Virus record (IMG/VR): IMGVR_UViG_3300035698_015472
Span: 1 to 22,445 of that record
Strand: one strand, 5' to 3'
DNA from: a virus
DNA length: 22,445 nucleotides
The notes beneath the pieces were generated by a model. It saw nothing but the letters and a program-made list of their open reading frames with translations, did not search any database and was not told the DNA's origin. How positions within the stretch are numbered: the stretch's first letter is position 1; each line of letters opens with the position of its first letter. Below, piece after piece: positions 1 through 7,077 of the stretch. The position numbers and the translations under genes were made by a program.

Positions 1-60
1 GTGTACGATATAGAAAAGTAGGTGGCGAATATTATAGTTGGGGTTTTGCGCTAACTATAG

Positions 61-68
61 TATAAATA
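61..68 (+). promoter_or_regulatory. T4-type late promoter for gene 32
   Basis: The octamer TATAAATA exactly matches the T4 late promoter consensus, which is read by the phage sigma factor gp55. It ends 84 bases before the gp32 start. A TTGGGG at 38-43, 17 bases upstream, could also let host sigma70 use the same -10 element (TATAAA), so the gene may be transcribed both early and late. The match is seen directly; its use is inferred. Confidence 0.7.
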
Positions 69-70
69 GA

Positions 71-147
71 CTTGTGGTTATGAGTTACAATGATTAACAA
101 GTTATATTAAACATATTAAACATATTAGAAATATAGAAAATAGGAGA
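71..147 (+). promoter_or_regulatory. gp32 mRNA leader, possible autoregulatory operator
   Basis: The leader is very A/T-rich and carries repeats of the type ATTAAACAT (about 105-131) just before an AGGAGA ribosome-binding site (142-147). CTTGT (71-75) and ACAAG (97-101) could pair and form a structured element upstream. In T4, gp32 represses its own translation by binding a pseudoknot and then an unstructured leader with UUAAA repeats. The layout here is similar, but no pseudoknot could be established by eye. Confidence 0.4.
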
Positions 148-152
148 GCTAC

Positions 153-1073
153 ATGTCGAATTCATTCGCACAGTTAAAAAAGATGTCCAAAAAATCCCTC
201 AACACATTAGTAGAACAATCTGAAAAGATGAAGTCAGGCCCTCGAGGCGATGACGGCACTGAATGGTATCCCAAGGTTGACAAGAGTGGCAACGGCACGG
301 CCGTTATTCGTTTCTTGCCTGCTGCGCCCGGTGACGAGATTCCTTGGGTACGCATGTTCTCGCATGCATTCAAAGGCAAGGGTGGTTGGTATATCGACCT
401 TTGTGCTACAACGATCGAAGCCGATTGTCCTGTGTGCACACGCAACACAGAGCTTTGGGGAACGGGTAAGCCGGAAGACAAGGCTGTTGTGCAGGGAACG
501 GGTAAGGATAATCCTGGTGCTAAACGTCAGCTGAAATATGTTGCCAATGTGCTAATCATTTCCGATCCTTCTGATAAGTCAAACGAAGGCCGAGTGTTCA
601 AATACAAGTTCGGTCAGAAAATCTTTGACAAGGTTCAAGATGCGATGGCGCCTGAGTTTGAGGGTGATGAGCCAATCAACCCATTCGACTTTTGGGCTGG
701 TGCAAACCTTCGCTTGAAGATTCGTAACTTGGATGGCTATCGCAACTACAATAGTTCCGTGTTCGAAGCACCTTCTGCAGTGTCGGAAGACGACGAGGAG
801 TTGAAGAAGATTTGGGAAAGCCAGTACTCGCTTAGCGAGCTGATCGCACCTGACAAGTTCAAGACATTCGCCGAAGCCAAAGCTCGTTTGAATCGGATCA
901 CTGGAGCAGCCGCTCCTGCAACGACTGTTGAAGATCAGATGCAGGCGCCTGAGAGTTCACCGATGGCAGACGAAACTGCTACCGGAACAGCGGTCGAAGA
1001 AACACCGCCTTGGTCTGACGACGATGACGATGGAATGAAAGCGTTCCAGGAACTAGCAGACCAGGCTGGCTAA
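153..1073 (+). CDS. 32: Single-stranded DNA-binding protein gp32
   Basis: This is the phage ssDNA-binding protein, which coats single-stranded DNA during replication, recombination and repair and recruits partner proteins. The 306 residues have the three parts of T4 gp32 (301 aa). There is a basic N-terminus (KK near 9-15) for cooperative self-binding. The OB-fold core carries a zinc site with His71, Cys84, Cys92 and Cys95; the spacing H-x12-C-x7-C-x2-C is close to T4's H-x12-C-x9-C-x2-C. A very acidic tail (WSDDDDD near 287-293) is used in T4 to contact partners. The start is supported by AGGAGA 5 bases upstream. It is convergent with the gp29-like gene and separated from it by a hairpin. 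It is probably autoregulated through its leader. Confidence 0.95.
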   Translation: MSNSFAQLKKMSKKSLNTLVEQSEKMKSGPRGDDGTEWYPKVDKSGNGTAVIRFLPAAPGDEIPWVRMFSHAFKGKGGWYIDLCATTIEADCPVCTRNTELWGTGKPEDKAVVQGTGKDNPGAKRQLKYVANVLIISDPSDKSNEGRVFKYKFGQKIFDKVQDAMAPEFEGDEPINPFDFWAGANLRLKIRNLDGYRNYNSSVFEAPSAVSEDDEELKKIWESQYSLSELIAPDKFKTFAEAKARLNRITGAAAPATTVEDQMQAPESSPMADETATGTAVEETPPWSDDDDDGMKAFQELADQAG

Positions 1074-1092
1074 ACCAGTCGAACCTATTGTG

Positions 1093-1116
1093 TAAGGCCC
1101 CTTAATTGGGGCTTTA
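1093..1116. terminator. Hairpin between convergent gp32 and gp29 genes
   Basis: A 9-bp stem (TAAGGCCCC with GGGGCTTTA, one G-T pair) encloses the loop TTAATT. It lies 20 bases after the gp32 stop and 4 bases after the end of the minus-strand gene. The position suggests a shared, bidirectional terminator. Neither strand has a long uridine run, so efficiency is uncertain. Confidence 0.6.
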
Positions 1117-1119
1117 CCT

Positions 1120-2826
1120 TTATCTGTATAATAGGGCGTTGACTGAGTTGAACGATTGCTCTGCAGGTCGGGGCGAAGGTGGCATGATAACCTGGCTTCG
1201 GTTTGCAATAGTCGTCGTACTGATCACCGGTGCAACGGTAGGCGCTGACACGATCACGTTGTTGTTGCGCTGAAGTGCATTGACTTCAGAACTACCACGA
1301 TCGACCATTATGCCACGAGCAGTTAGCCCAGTAGGAACTATACGATCAGCGCCACTGCCGCCAACGAGTGTATCGGACCCAGCTCCACCAATGATGTTGC
1401 CTTGGGCGTCTTCGACCACTGGTTCTGGTTTGGTGATGTTACCCGTAGTTGGGTTACCAATTCCTCCAGATGGTGGAAATATTTCAGACAGTATGTCTTT
1501 GATCCAGCCAGCACCAAATCCTGGTTGCCATTGCTGAACTCTCTCTGATATGGCATCGAACGGATTCTCGAACGACGGCAGCTCCATGCTAGTAACCTTG
1601 TCCATCCATTTACCGAATGAAGCACCGATGCTACCAGCCCATGAGTTGACACTGTCCAGCCAGCCGGCAAATGTATCAATGCTGCTTAACACATCACGCT
1701 CAATACTCTGTATACCAAGCTGGATAAGATCATATCGCTGCTTGAGCCGATCGACGAGATCGCTATTGCTGTAGCTGTCGACAGCCCAATCCCACACATT
1801 AGCAAAGTCATCGGCGAATGACTTTAGCAGAATACCGGCTCGGTCGACTATCTTAGCTCGCATGTCAGCAAACGTTTCTTCGAATGAAAAGCTACGCATC
1901 CACCCAGCCATCTTGTCGGCACCGAACTCATCCAATGTCCAGGCTAACGCACCCCGCAACCAATCAAGAGGAGCTGTAATAAAGCCATGGAAGATTTGTC
2001 GAACACCCATTTCAAGTGCTTTAGATATGCTGCCGCTGTCTGCAAATTCCTTGACGAATCCGACAAAGAAATCGATCACACCAAATACCAGGTTCAGGCC
2101 AGGTATCGTTCGGCCGACCAATGGAATTGCTTTGACTAGGTTAGCTAGTGGTTGGAATATACTTGATAGAGCAGGCAGCACCTTAGTGATCAGAGGAACG
2201 ACCATGTTCTTGATGCCACGGACAACATCATCCAGACCGTACAGCATAGCAACGATAGGAACAATCAGGCCGGCAAAACTGACCTCAGGCATCTTGCCCA
2301 TAATACCACCGATGTCCAGCTTCTTGCCTTTGATGTCTTTGCTGGGGTCTTTGAGTGTAGGTTTCTCTGCTAATCCGTCGGCTGCGAACGCCTCTTTATT
2401 GACAACGGCGGCCAGGAACTCTCTCGTGTCTCTCGTTTCTTTAATGATTGCCTTCAGTAGGCTTTCGATATCATCAGCGTCCTGGCCAGCATTTTGATCT
2501 CTGTCCAATAGAGCAGCATTCATCTTACGCTGCTCATGGTACTGCGGCACCATGAAGCGCATCTGGATTAGATTGCTTTCAGAGATCTGCAATAGCTGCT
2601 CTTCAAGTACCAGTTTGACATCCTCAAGGATGCTAGCCATGTAGTTGAATCCAGCCTTATTCTCGACTATGCTCTGGCGTAAGTGGGTGTCCTGCTTCGC
2701 TAGAAAATCAGAGTGCGACTCTAGTATGCCAATGATCTGATCATTGCCATTGTTGAGATCGGGCAGCTTCTTCTGATCATCATTGTAGCTAGCATATCTG
2801 CCGAATTCGTCGCGTGGCTGCGCCAT
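1120..2826 (-). CDS. 29: Tail tape measure / baseplate hub protein gp29-like
   Basis: This is likely the T4 gp29 equivalent, the protein that fills the tail tube and sets its length. At 568 aa it matches T4 gp29 (590 aa). It has a helical N-terminal half (to about residue 150) and a hydrophobic middle (about 175-255) as in tape measures. The low-complexity tail contains an asparagine-rich stretch and a PPSPRP motif, which I recall from T4-like gp29 proteins. Residues 480-496 (GGAGSDTLVGGSGADRI) fit the RTX calcium-binding nonapeptide pattern, which is unusual here. Its ATG overlaps the stop of the gp51 frame (TAATG), so translation is coupled to gp26/gp51. That order (chaperone, frameshift, tape measure) supports the call. 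Confidence 0.75.
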   Translation of the reverse strand: MAQPRDEFGRYASYNDDQKKLPDLNNGNDQIIGILESHSDFLAKQDTHLRQSIVENKAGFNYMASILEDVKLVLEEQLLQISESNLIQMRFMVPQYHEQRKMNAALLDRDQNAGQDADDIESLLKAIIKETRDTREFLAAVVNKEAFAADGLAEKPTLKDPSKDIKGKKLDIGGIMGKMPEVSFAGLIVPIVAMLYGLDDVVRGIKNMVVPLITKVLPALSSIFQPLANLVKAIPLVGRTIPGLNLVFGVIDFFVGFVKEFADSGSISKALEMGVRQIFHGFITAPLDWLRGALAWTLDEFGADKMAGWMRSFSFEETFADMRAKIVDRAGILLKSFADDFANVWDWAVDSYSNSDLVDRLKQRYDLIQLGIQSIERDVLSSIDTFAGWLDSVNSWAGSIGASFGKWMDKVTSMELPSFENPFDAISERVQQWQPGFGAGWIKDILSEIFPPSGGIGNPTTGNITKPEPVVEDAQGNIIGGAGSDTLVGGSGADRIVPTGLTARGIMVDRGSSEVNALQRNNNVIVSAPTVAPVISTTTIANRSQVIMPPSPRPAEQSFNSVNALLYR

Positions 2827-3059
2827 TATTGTTCACCCTCTTGATTGCGGTCAAACTCACGTTCCAAATGATCCGTAAGTAGAGTCAAGTATATCTCTAG
2901 TTCGAATGGAATTAAGTTTTCTATCTCAGTCAAAGAGTATTTATGGTGTTGCACTAGAGCAAAATTGACCTGATATATGTTGGCCAATGAGTTATGACTG
3001 AGGGCTACTGAAAAAAACTTTGCAGACCCTCCAACACGATCTGCTCTTCTTTGCCGCAT
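2826..3059 (-). CDS. 51: Baseplate hub assembly catalyst gp51, probably made as a gp26-gp51 frameshift fusion
   Basis: The segment after the slippery site encodes 61 residues beginning SVALSHNSLANIYQ and including EIENLIPFE. This resembles the short gp51 of cyanophage-like T4 relatives, a factor needed to assemble the baseplate hub around gp29. The open frame reaches back to an ATG at 3059, but that start lies inside gp26, has no visible Shine-Dalgarno, and would add 16 residues that look like out-of-frame gp26. A -1 shift on T TTT TTT at 3017-3011 instead joins gp26 residue 232 to the SVAL segment, giving a fusion of about 293 aa. The stop overlaps the gp29 start. Free gp51 by reinitiation cannot be excluded. 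Confidence 0.75.
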   Translation of the reverse strand: MRQRRADRVGGSAKFFSVALSHNSLANIYQVNFALVQHHKYSLTEIENLIPFELEIYLTLLTDHLEREFDRNQEGEQ

Positions 3060-3706
3060 GTTTTACACGTATAATCGATTGTGTGGGATAGGCGTGGCAT
3101 CGTCTTGAAGAAGTCGATCACCTTAGCGAATTGATCCTTGTTGAAGCTCTCAACAAACCGGCGCAGATCTTCTTTCTCGAACAGATCAATCACCTCGTCC
3201 CCATTCCATACAGTTTCAATGCAGCTAGTAACCAACTGCATCACATTCTCAATGTTATCCGACAGCACCAACTCAGTGTCCATGCTCAGCGATGGATACT
3301 TCATCACTAGGCCAATATCATCCGTGATTTGGATCTTCTTAGTGTGGCCTTCATCTGTCCGCATCTTAACGTCATCCACATTGATTTCGACTTCATTGAT
3401 CTCAGGGCAGGCCTCAGTGTCTTTGTGATGCACTTTGATCTTGATTACCTCGCCGACTGATTTGGCGCGCAACATCAGGAACATGTACTCAATATCGAAC
3501 GAAGACAGACGATTGACGTCAATATCGTCGATGATACAAGCTCTTAGAATATTGGATACCGCCTTCTGCATATCCTTTGGATCATCGCTTTCCATGGCCA
3601 TATACAGGATCTTCTCCTCTTTGACGAGGAATGGTCGAAACTTGATTTGCTGTGAGGTAGAAGGAATTGTCGCTTCAAATTCAGGGGCGGTTAATACGGG
3701 TAACAT
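3005..3706 (-). CDS. 26: Baseplate hub assembly protein gp26 (T4 baseplate chaperone family)
   Basis: This 233-aa protein fits the T4 gp26 family (about 208-235 aa), which acts as a chaperone in building the central baseplate hub. Diagnostic features are the N-terminal FRPFLVKEEKILYMA segment (about residues 24-38), the SSFDIEYMFLMLRAKSVGE segment in the first half, and a C-terminal YTCKTCG Cys pair followed by the LEGLQSFF ending. The last residues lie on the slippery heptamer, so a fraction of ribosomes should continue into gp51. The start ATG at 3706 lies 10 bases after the end of gp54, with AAGGAT just upstream, consistent with an operon. Residues 1-232 are shared between the short and the fused product. 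Confidence 0.85.
   Translation of the reverse strand: MLPVLTAPEFEATIPSTSQQIKFRPFLVKEEKILYMAMESDDPKDMQKAVSNILRACIIDDIDVNRLSSFDIEYMFLMLRAKSVGEVIKIKVHHKDTEACPEINEVEINVDDVKMRTDEGHTKKIQITDDIGLVMKYPSLSMDTELVLSDNIENVMQLVTSCIETVWNGDEVIDLFEKEDLRRFVESFNKDQFAKVIDFFKTMPRLSHTIDYTCKTCGKEEQIVLEGLQSFFQ
3011..3017 (-). other. Slippery heptamer for -1 ribosomal frameshift (gp26 to gp51)
   Basis: In the gp26 frame the minus strand reads AGT TTT TTT CAG TAG. This gives a perfect X XXY YYZ heptamer, T TTT TTT, one codon before the gp26 stop. Slipping back one base continues into the gp51 frame. I saw no strong downstream stem-loop; a TTGGCCAA palindrome lies about 25 bases downstream. The arrangement parallels the G-GT frameshift before the lambda tape measure gene. 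Confidence 0.7.
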
Positions 3707-3715
3707 AAAGAATCC

Positions 3716-4471
3716 TTATCTTATATTGAATATACTCGAGGCTCTGGATGCTGCAGTTACTGCACCACCAATTAGAGTTGCTTGACGTAGGTTGTTGCCG
3801 GTTAGAACACCACCGAGCGTGCTAACGACACCACCAGCACCTGATGTGCGGAACCAGCTACCTGTTCGTAGCTTAGTGTCGATTGTCTTACCAGGCTCGA
3901 TAACACGATCCTTCCATCGGTGGAAGGCGACAGTGATATTAGCTTTCTGGAAATCTGTGTCTGACCATGATGCTGCTACTGGCGATACCAGCTGTGGGTA
4001 TGCTTCTAGCAGATCGGTTGTGTATGTTATTTCACCAGCCTCGTCGTACTGGTATAAAGTAATTGTGCCGATGTAGTCGGAGTAGTAGCCAGTAGCATAT
4101 GCGACAGATGATGGGTTGTTTGGACCAACATCTTTAGTACGACTATTGCCGATTGCTAGATCCTGCCACCGCTCAAAGAATACCTTTTCTCTGAAATCAG
4201 ATGACAACAACACACTCATCGTCATCTCTACATAGTTGGAGTCAAACGCAATACGACGTACAGGGCCGATATCTCTATATGTGACGTTGTTGACTGCTCG
4301 CCCAGGCCACTCAACGCTCTCGACCCTGAATGCAAGATCTTCTGCGCCCACGGCTAAATCAACAGCATCTACCTTTGAGGGAGGCGTGATGACAGCCATA
4401 TAATGACTGCTCTTAGCCATGCCATTAGTTTTGCTGACTTGATTTATGAATTTATGGACGTCGAATGTCAT
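3716..4471 (-). CDS. 54: Baseplate-tail tube initiator gp54-like
   Basis: The protein belongs to the T4 gp19/gp54 tube family. It has a mobile N-terminus, the SVEWPGRAVNN segment, then YVEMTMSVLLSSDFREKVFFERW, which is typical of tube proteins, and a C-terminal strand region (ITVAFHRWKDRV). In T4, gp54 sits on gp48 and starts tube polymerisation. Its length (251 aa) lies between gp19 (163) and gp54 (320). Because it neighbours hub genes and not the sheath gene, gp54 is the better call, but a tube paralog is possible. The frame is open to a TTG at 4501. I place the start at ATG 4471, which overlaps the previous stop as ATGA. Confidence 0.7.
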   Translation of the reverse strand: MTFDVHKFINQVSKTNGMAKSSHYMAVITPPSKVDAVDLAVGAEDLAFRVESVEWPGRAVNNVTYRDIGPVRRIAFDSNYVEMTMSVLLSSDFREKVFFERWQDLAIGNSRTKDVGPNNPSSVAYATGYYSDYIGTITLYQYDEAGEITYTTDLLEAYPQLVSPVAASWSDTDFQKANITVAFHRWKDRVIEPGKTIDTKLRTGSWFRTSGAGGVVSTLGGVLTGNNLRQATLIGGAVTAASRASSIFNIR

Positions 4472-5061
4472 TTCTTCATTTGCTTTCTGCTGTCTGCCCA
4501 AACTGTGCCTGTACCAGCCTTCTGGAACTGCTCAGTCTTCAGGAACAATGCCACATCCCACTCAGATGGATTAACCTTCAAGAACCTTGATTTAACATGA
4601 TTCTTCAAGTACTGTTTGATGCATGGTCGAAAGTATTTATAACGTGCGGCCTTATTCAGCACATTGTAGCTAATGTTTAATCGCGTGTTGGAATCAAATC
4701 TACGATCAGAGGCCAGTGTATACAACGAGTCCATCAGTTTGGCTCTTAGCTGAGGAGGTAGGTAATGCATGTTGATGCCAGTGAATCCCTTTGATGTCTC
4801 ATCGATAGGGAAGATCAGTGGGAATGTATCATAATACGGCAATGACTCTTTAGTCTTTGGGTCGTAGTAGAACATGTACATATTGCCAACTTCGAGGTTG
4901 TTGGTCAACATCTCCTTATTCTCTTCGTTCCGCAACGGCGATCCATTCATCTGCAGTCGCCGCGCGCGGCCGCGGAACCAATCCCTAGAACCCTTATTCT
5001 TAGCAGGTAGATGCCCTTTGCGAGCACCCTTCTGTAGCAAATCTGAAAACAGCATAGCCAT
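4468..5061 (-). CDS. Conserved T4-superfamily protein of unknown function next to gp4
   Basis: This 197-aa basic protein is of a type I recall from T4-like phages, but I cannot assign it a T4 gene name with confidence. Notable segments are MLFSDLLQKGARKGHLPAKN near the start, YYDPKTKESLPYYDTFPLIFP (about 64-84), GINMHYLPPQLRAKLMDSLY and NPSEWDVALFL near the end. No membrane segment or nuclease motif is visible. The ATG overlaps the gp4 stop (TAATG) and its own stop overlaps the gp54 start (ATGA), so it is tightly co-translated with structural genes. A role as a virion component or in head/tail completion is likely from context only. Confidence 0.6.
   Translation of the reverse strand: MAMLFSDLLQKGARKGHLPAKNKGSRDWFRGRARRLQMNGSPLRNEENKEMLTNNLEVGNMYMFYYDPKTKESLPYYDTFPLIFPIDETSKGFTGINMHYLPPQLRAKLMDSLYTLASDRRFDSNTRLNISYNVLNKAARYKYFRPCIKQYLKNHVKSRFLKVNPSEWDVALFLKTEQFQKAGTGTVWADSRKQMKK
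4634..4641 (-). promoter_or_regulatory. Possible internal late promoter before gp54
   Basis: The minus strand reads TATAAATA, an exact T4 late promoter consensus, inside the upstream gene and about 160 bases before the gp54 start. It could give extra transcripts of gp54, gp26-gp51 and gp29. A chance match in coding sequence is possible. Confidence 0.45.
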
Positions 5062-5498
5062 TAGAGATTCAGTTCCTTTTCAGTGATGATTGCAAATGTC
5101 CAACCGCGGCCTTTGCAATACTTACGGGCAGCTTTCCACTTGGCCTCGTTGATGCCATACGTGACTACTTCATTGATGTATCGCTTTGTTTTTCGCTTCT
5201 GAACGGTGGGCGCCTTAGTTTGTTTTAATGGCTTGACTTCTATCAGAATAGTATCAAGCTCCCCCTGTTTATTTATCGCTTTGATCTTAAAGTCGGGATA
5301 GTACTTATGCACTCTGCCATCGATAGGTGATACGTATTGAACAATGATTTCTTCGCTCGACCACACCTTGATGTTGGGGTTCTTGTCAAAATAATTCATA
5401 CACATCAATTCCCACGAACTCCTGTAGGTAATTTTGGATGTATCCCCAGCATATTTGCCAGGATTCTTTGGGGCATATCGCCCTTTGTATGGAGGCAT
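5061..5498 (-). CDS. 4: Head completion protein gp4 (nuclease-like fold)
   Basis: T4 gp4 (also called gp50/4) is needed to finish DNA-filled heads before tails attach. This 145-aa protein has its features: a basic N-terminus (KGRYAPKNPGKYAGD), TYRSSWELMCMNYFD, VQYVSPIDGRVHKYYPDFKI and the LIEVKPLKQTK segment. The D in YPDF and the E-x-K in IEVK fit the PD-(D/E)xK core of TnsA-like nucleases, so a DNA-trimming role is plausible but inferred. It is the first gene of the minus-strand operon. The leader from the promoter at 5536-5529 is only about 25 bases and shows no clear Shine-Dalgarno before the ATG. Confidence 0.85.
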   Translation of the reverse strand: MPPYKGRYAPKNPGKYAGDTSKITYRSSWELMCMNYFDKNPNIKVWSSEEIIVQYVSPIDGRVHKYYPDFKIKAINKQGELDTILIEVKPLKQTKAPTVQKRKTKRYINEVVTYGINEAKWKAARKYCKGRGWTFAIITEKELNL

Positions 5499-5528
5499 TT
5501 TATCATATATTGTTATAGACTATGAAAG

Positions 5529-5540
5529 TATTTATAAATA
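5529..5540. promoter_or_regulatory. Palindromic bidirectional late promoter
   Basis: TATTTATAAATA is a perfect 12-base palindrome. It contains the T4 late consensus TATAAATA on the plus strand (5533-5540) and on the minus strand (5536-5529). It lies in the 68-base gap between divergent gp4 and gp48 and is the only candidate promoter for both operons. Two polymerases cannot bind both sites at once, so the two operons would compete. Confidence 0.75.
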
Positions 5541-5566
5541 TATCATCAAACCAAGAGAAGACAACA

Positions 5567-6508
5567 ATGGCCAGTGGAAAAGAATTAGATCGCATCCTGG
5601 GTGAGCGATTAGCTGAAGGTGAGTTGAGTGCTCTCGAGGAGGATCTGCCAACGACCGCTTATGCATTCCCAGGTGATTTAGAGACGCTCGACCATTGGGT
5701 AGCATTCAGTGTTGCAAATTACAAGTATGGTCGCAAAGAAGATTTCTCCAGAAAAGAGATCCTAGAAACAGTATTCCTGCCTGTACCTATGAACTTAGGC
5801 ACATCTTATAGTGCCGGATATAGTTCTGAGGCTATTGGAGTGTTCGGCGTGGCCGGTGCTGGCATTGGGCAAGATCTGGGTATAGGTGACATGCAACAAG
5901 CAGGCCACCGAATCGTTGATCGAGTTAAGATGCTCACCGGAGATAAGAATAGTACGGAGCTGACTGGCGGATTGATGAACTTGATAGCACAAGGAGCTGA
6001 GGCTCATGTTGGCGCTATCCTAGCAACATCAATAGGCGGTCCTGCTGGCGGTATCGCTGCACTGGCTGCAGAACAGGGGTTGAAGGGTGCATTGTATGGC
6101 GCCGGTATCGCTCGTAATCCACACATGGCAGTGCTGTTCTCTGGGGTCGACTTCCGCTCACACACATTCGAATACAAGTTTATGCCAAAGACAGAGGCTG
6201 AGTCGTATATGCTGACGCAGATCATTCGTCTATTCAAATATAGAATGCTGCCAGGATACGCTGGTGGAACCAATCACTTCTTCGATTACCCGCAACAATT
6301 CGACATCGATTTCCATTATCCCAAGCACTTGTTCAACATCGCTCCGTCTGTGTTGACGGGGTTTGAAGTCAACTACCATGGTGAGGGCCAGCCAGCATAC
6401 TTCGACAATGGTGATGATGAGAAGGCCCCAGTTAGCATAACTCTTTCGATGACGTTCCAAGAAGTAACGATCACGACGAAAGAAGAAATCGAGAAGCAGA
6501 ACAGATAA
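5567..6508 (+). CDS. 48: Baseplate tail tube cap gp48
   Basis: T4 gp48 caps the hub and forms the platform on which gp54 and the tail tube assemble. The 313-aa product (T4: 364 aa) shows the family pattern: an alanine/glycine-rich hydrophobic middle, ARNPHMAVLFSGVDFRSHTFEYKFMP, the AESYMLTQIIRLFKY helix and HFFDYPQQFDIDFHY, ending in beta strands with VSITLSMTFQEV. An ATG at 5522 is in frame, but it lies upstream of the late promoter, so the start is placed at 5567 (MASGKEL), with AGAGAAG ahead. Its stop overlaps the gp53 start (TAATG). Confidence 0.85.
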   Translation: MASGKELDRILGERLAEGELSALEEDLPTTAYAFPGDLETLDHWVAFSVANYKYGRKEDFSRKEILETVFLPVPMNLGTSYSAGYSSEAIGVFGVAGAGIGQDLGIGDMQQAGHRIVDRVKMLTGDKNSTELTGGLMNLIAQGAEAHVGAILATSIGGPAGGIAALAAEQGLKGALYGAGIARNPHMAVLFSGVDFRSHTFEYKFMPKTEAESYMLTQIIRLFKYRMLPGYAGGTNHFFDYPQQFDIDFHYPKHLFNIAPSVLTGFEVNYHGEGQPAYFDNGDDEKAPVSITLSMTFQEVTITTKEEIEKQNR

Positions 6509-7077
6509 TGCCACATTTCTTTGCACCATTTCCGAAGATCCAATACGACATCGACAAGTCTGGCAACTCGGCCACGATTACCAACATCATGCTGCGATTC
6601 AAAATATCTGAGATCATCAAGTCTAAGGCAGCTGTGTATTACAACTATCAGATCAAAGACGGCGAATATCCGGACGTGATCGCTTCCAAGTATTACGATG
6701 ACCCGACACTTGACTGGGTCATACTGGTGACTAATAATGTGATGAATCCTCTATTTGATTGGCCAATGTCGTACAATGGGTTGATCCAATTCATCAGAGA
6801 GAAGTACGGTAGCGTAGCAACAGCTAATCAAACTGTCCACCACTATGAGAAGGTGATACGTGACCACTCAGTGCTATCGGATGGCACTATACTATCAGAA
6901 CAAATAGTGATCATAGACGAGACAACATACAACACCACATCAGCATTGATCCGACGATCTATATCGGCATATGACTACGAAACAACGCTGAACGACGCTA
7001 AGCGAGACATACGTATCCTGGACAAGAAGCACTTGAGATTCATTCTCGGCCAGGTTGAAGGAATATTTAATGCCTAA
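6508..7077 (+). CDS. 53: Baseplate wedge subunit gp53
   Basis: In T4, gp53 joins neighbouring wedges into the baseplate ring. This 189-aa protein (T4: 196 aa) has the expected N-terminal FFAPFPKIQYD segment. It also has the LysM-like DGEYPDVIASKYYDDPTLDWVILVTNN segment (about 49-75) followed by NPLFDWPMSY, matching T4's yyY...G..rPe.lA...YgnpqLyWvLl...n pattern. It is flanked by gp48 and gp27 with overlapping stops and starts, which indicates coupled translation. Confidence 0.9.
   Translation: MPHFFAPFPKIQYDIDKSGNSATITNIMLRFKISEIIKSKAAVYYNYQIKDGEYPDVIASKYYDDPTLDWVILVTNNVMNPLFDWPMSYNGLIQFIREKYGSVATANQTVHHYEKVIRDHSVLSDGTILSEQIVIIDETTYNTTSALIRRSISAYDYETTLNDAKRDIRILDKKHLRFILGQVEGIFNA

Noticed and set aside
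1-21. An open frame ending in TAG at 19-21 that could be the end of an upstream gene
   Set aside because: Only six codons are visible and nothing supports coding.
1862-2497. A 211-codon open frame on the plus strand
   Set aside because: It lies wholly inside the gp29-like gene in another frame and its product has no recognisable features.
2936-2943. Late promoter CATAAATA on the minus strand before gp29
   Set aside because: One mismatch to the consensus, within the gp51 coding part; evidence is too weak.
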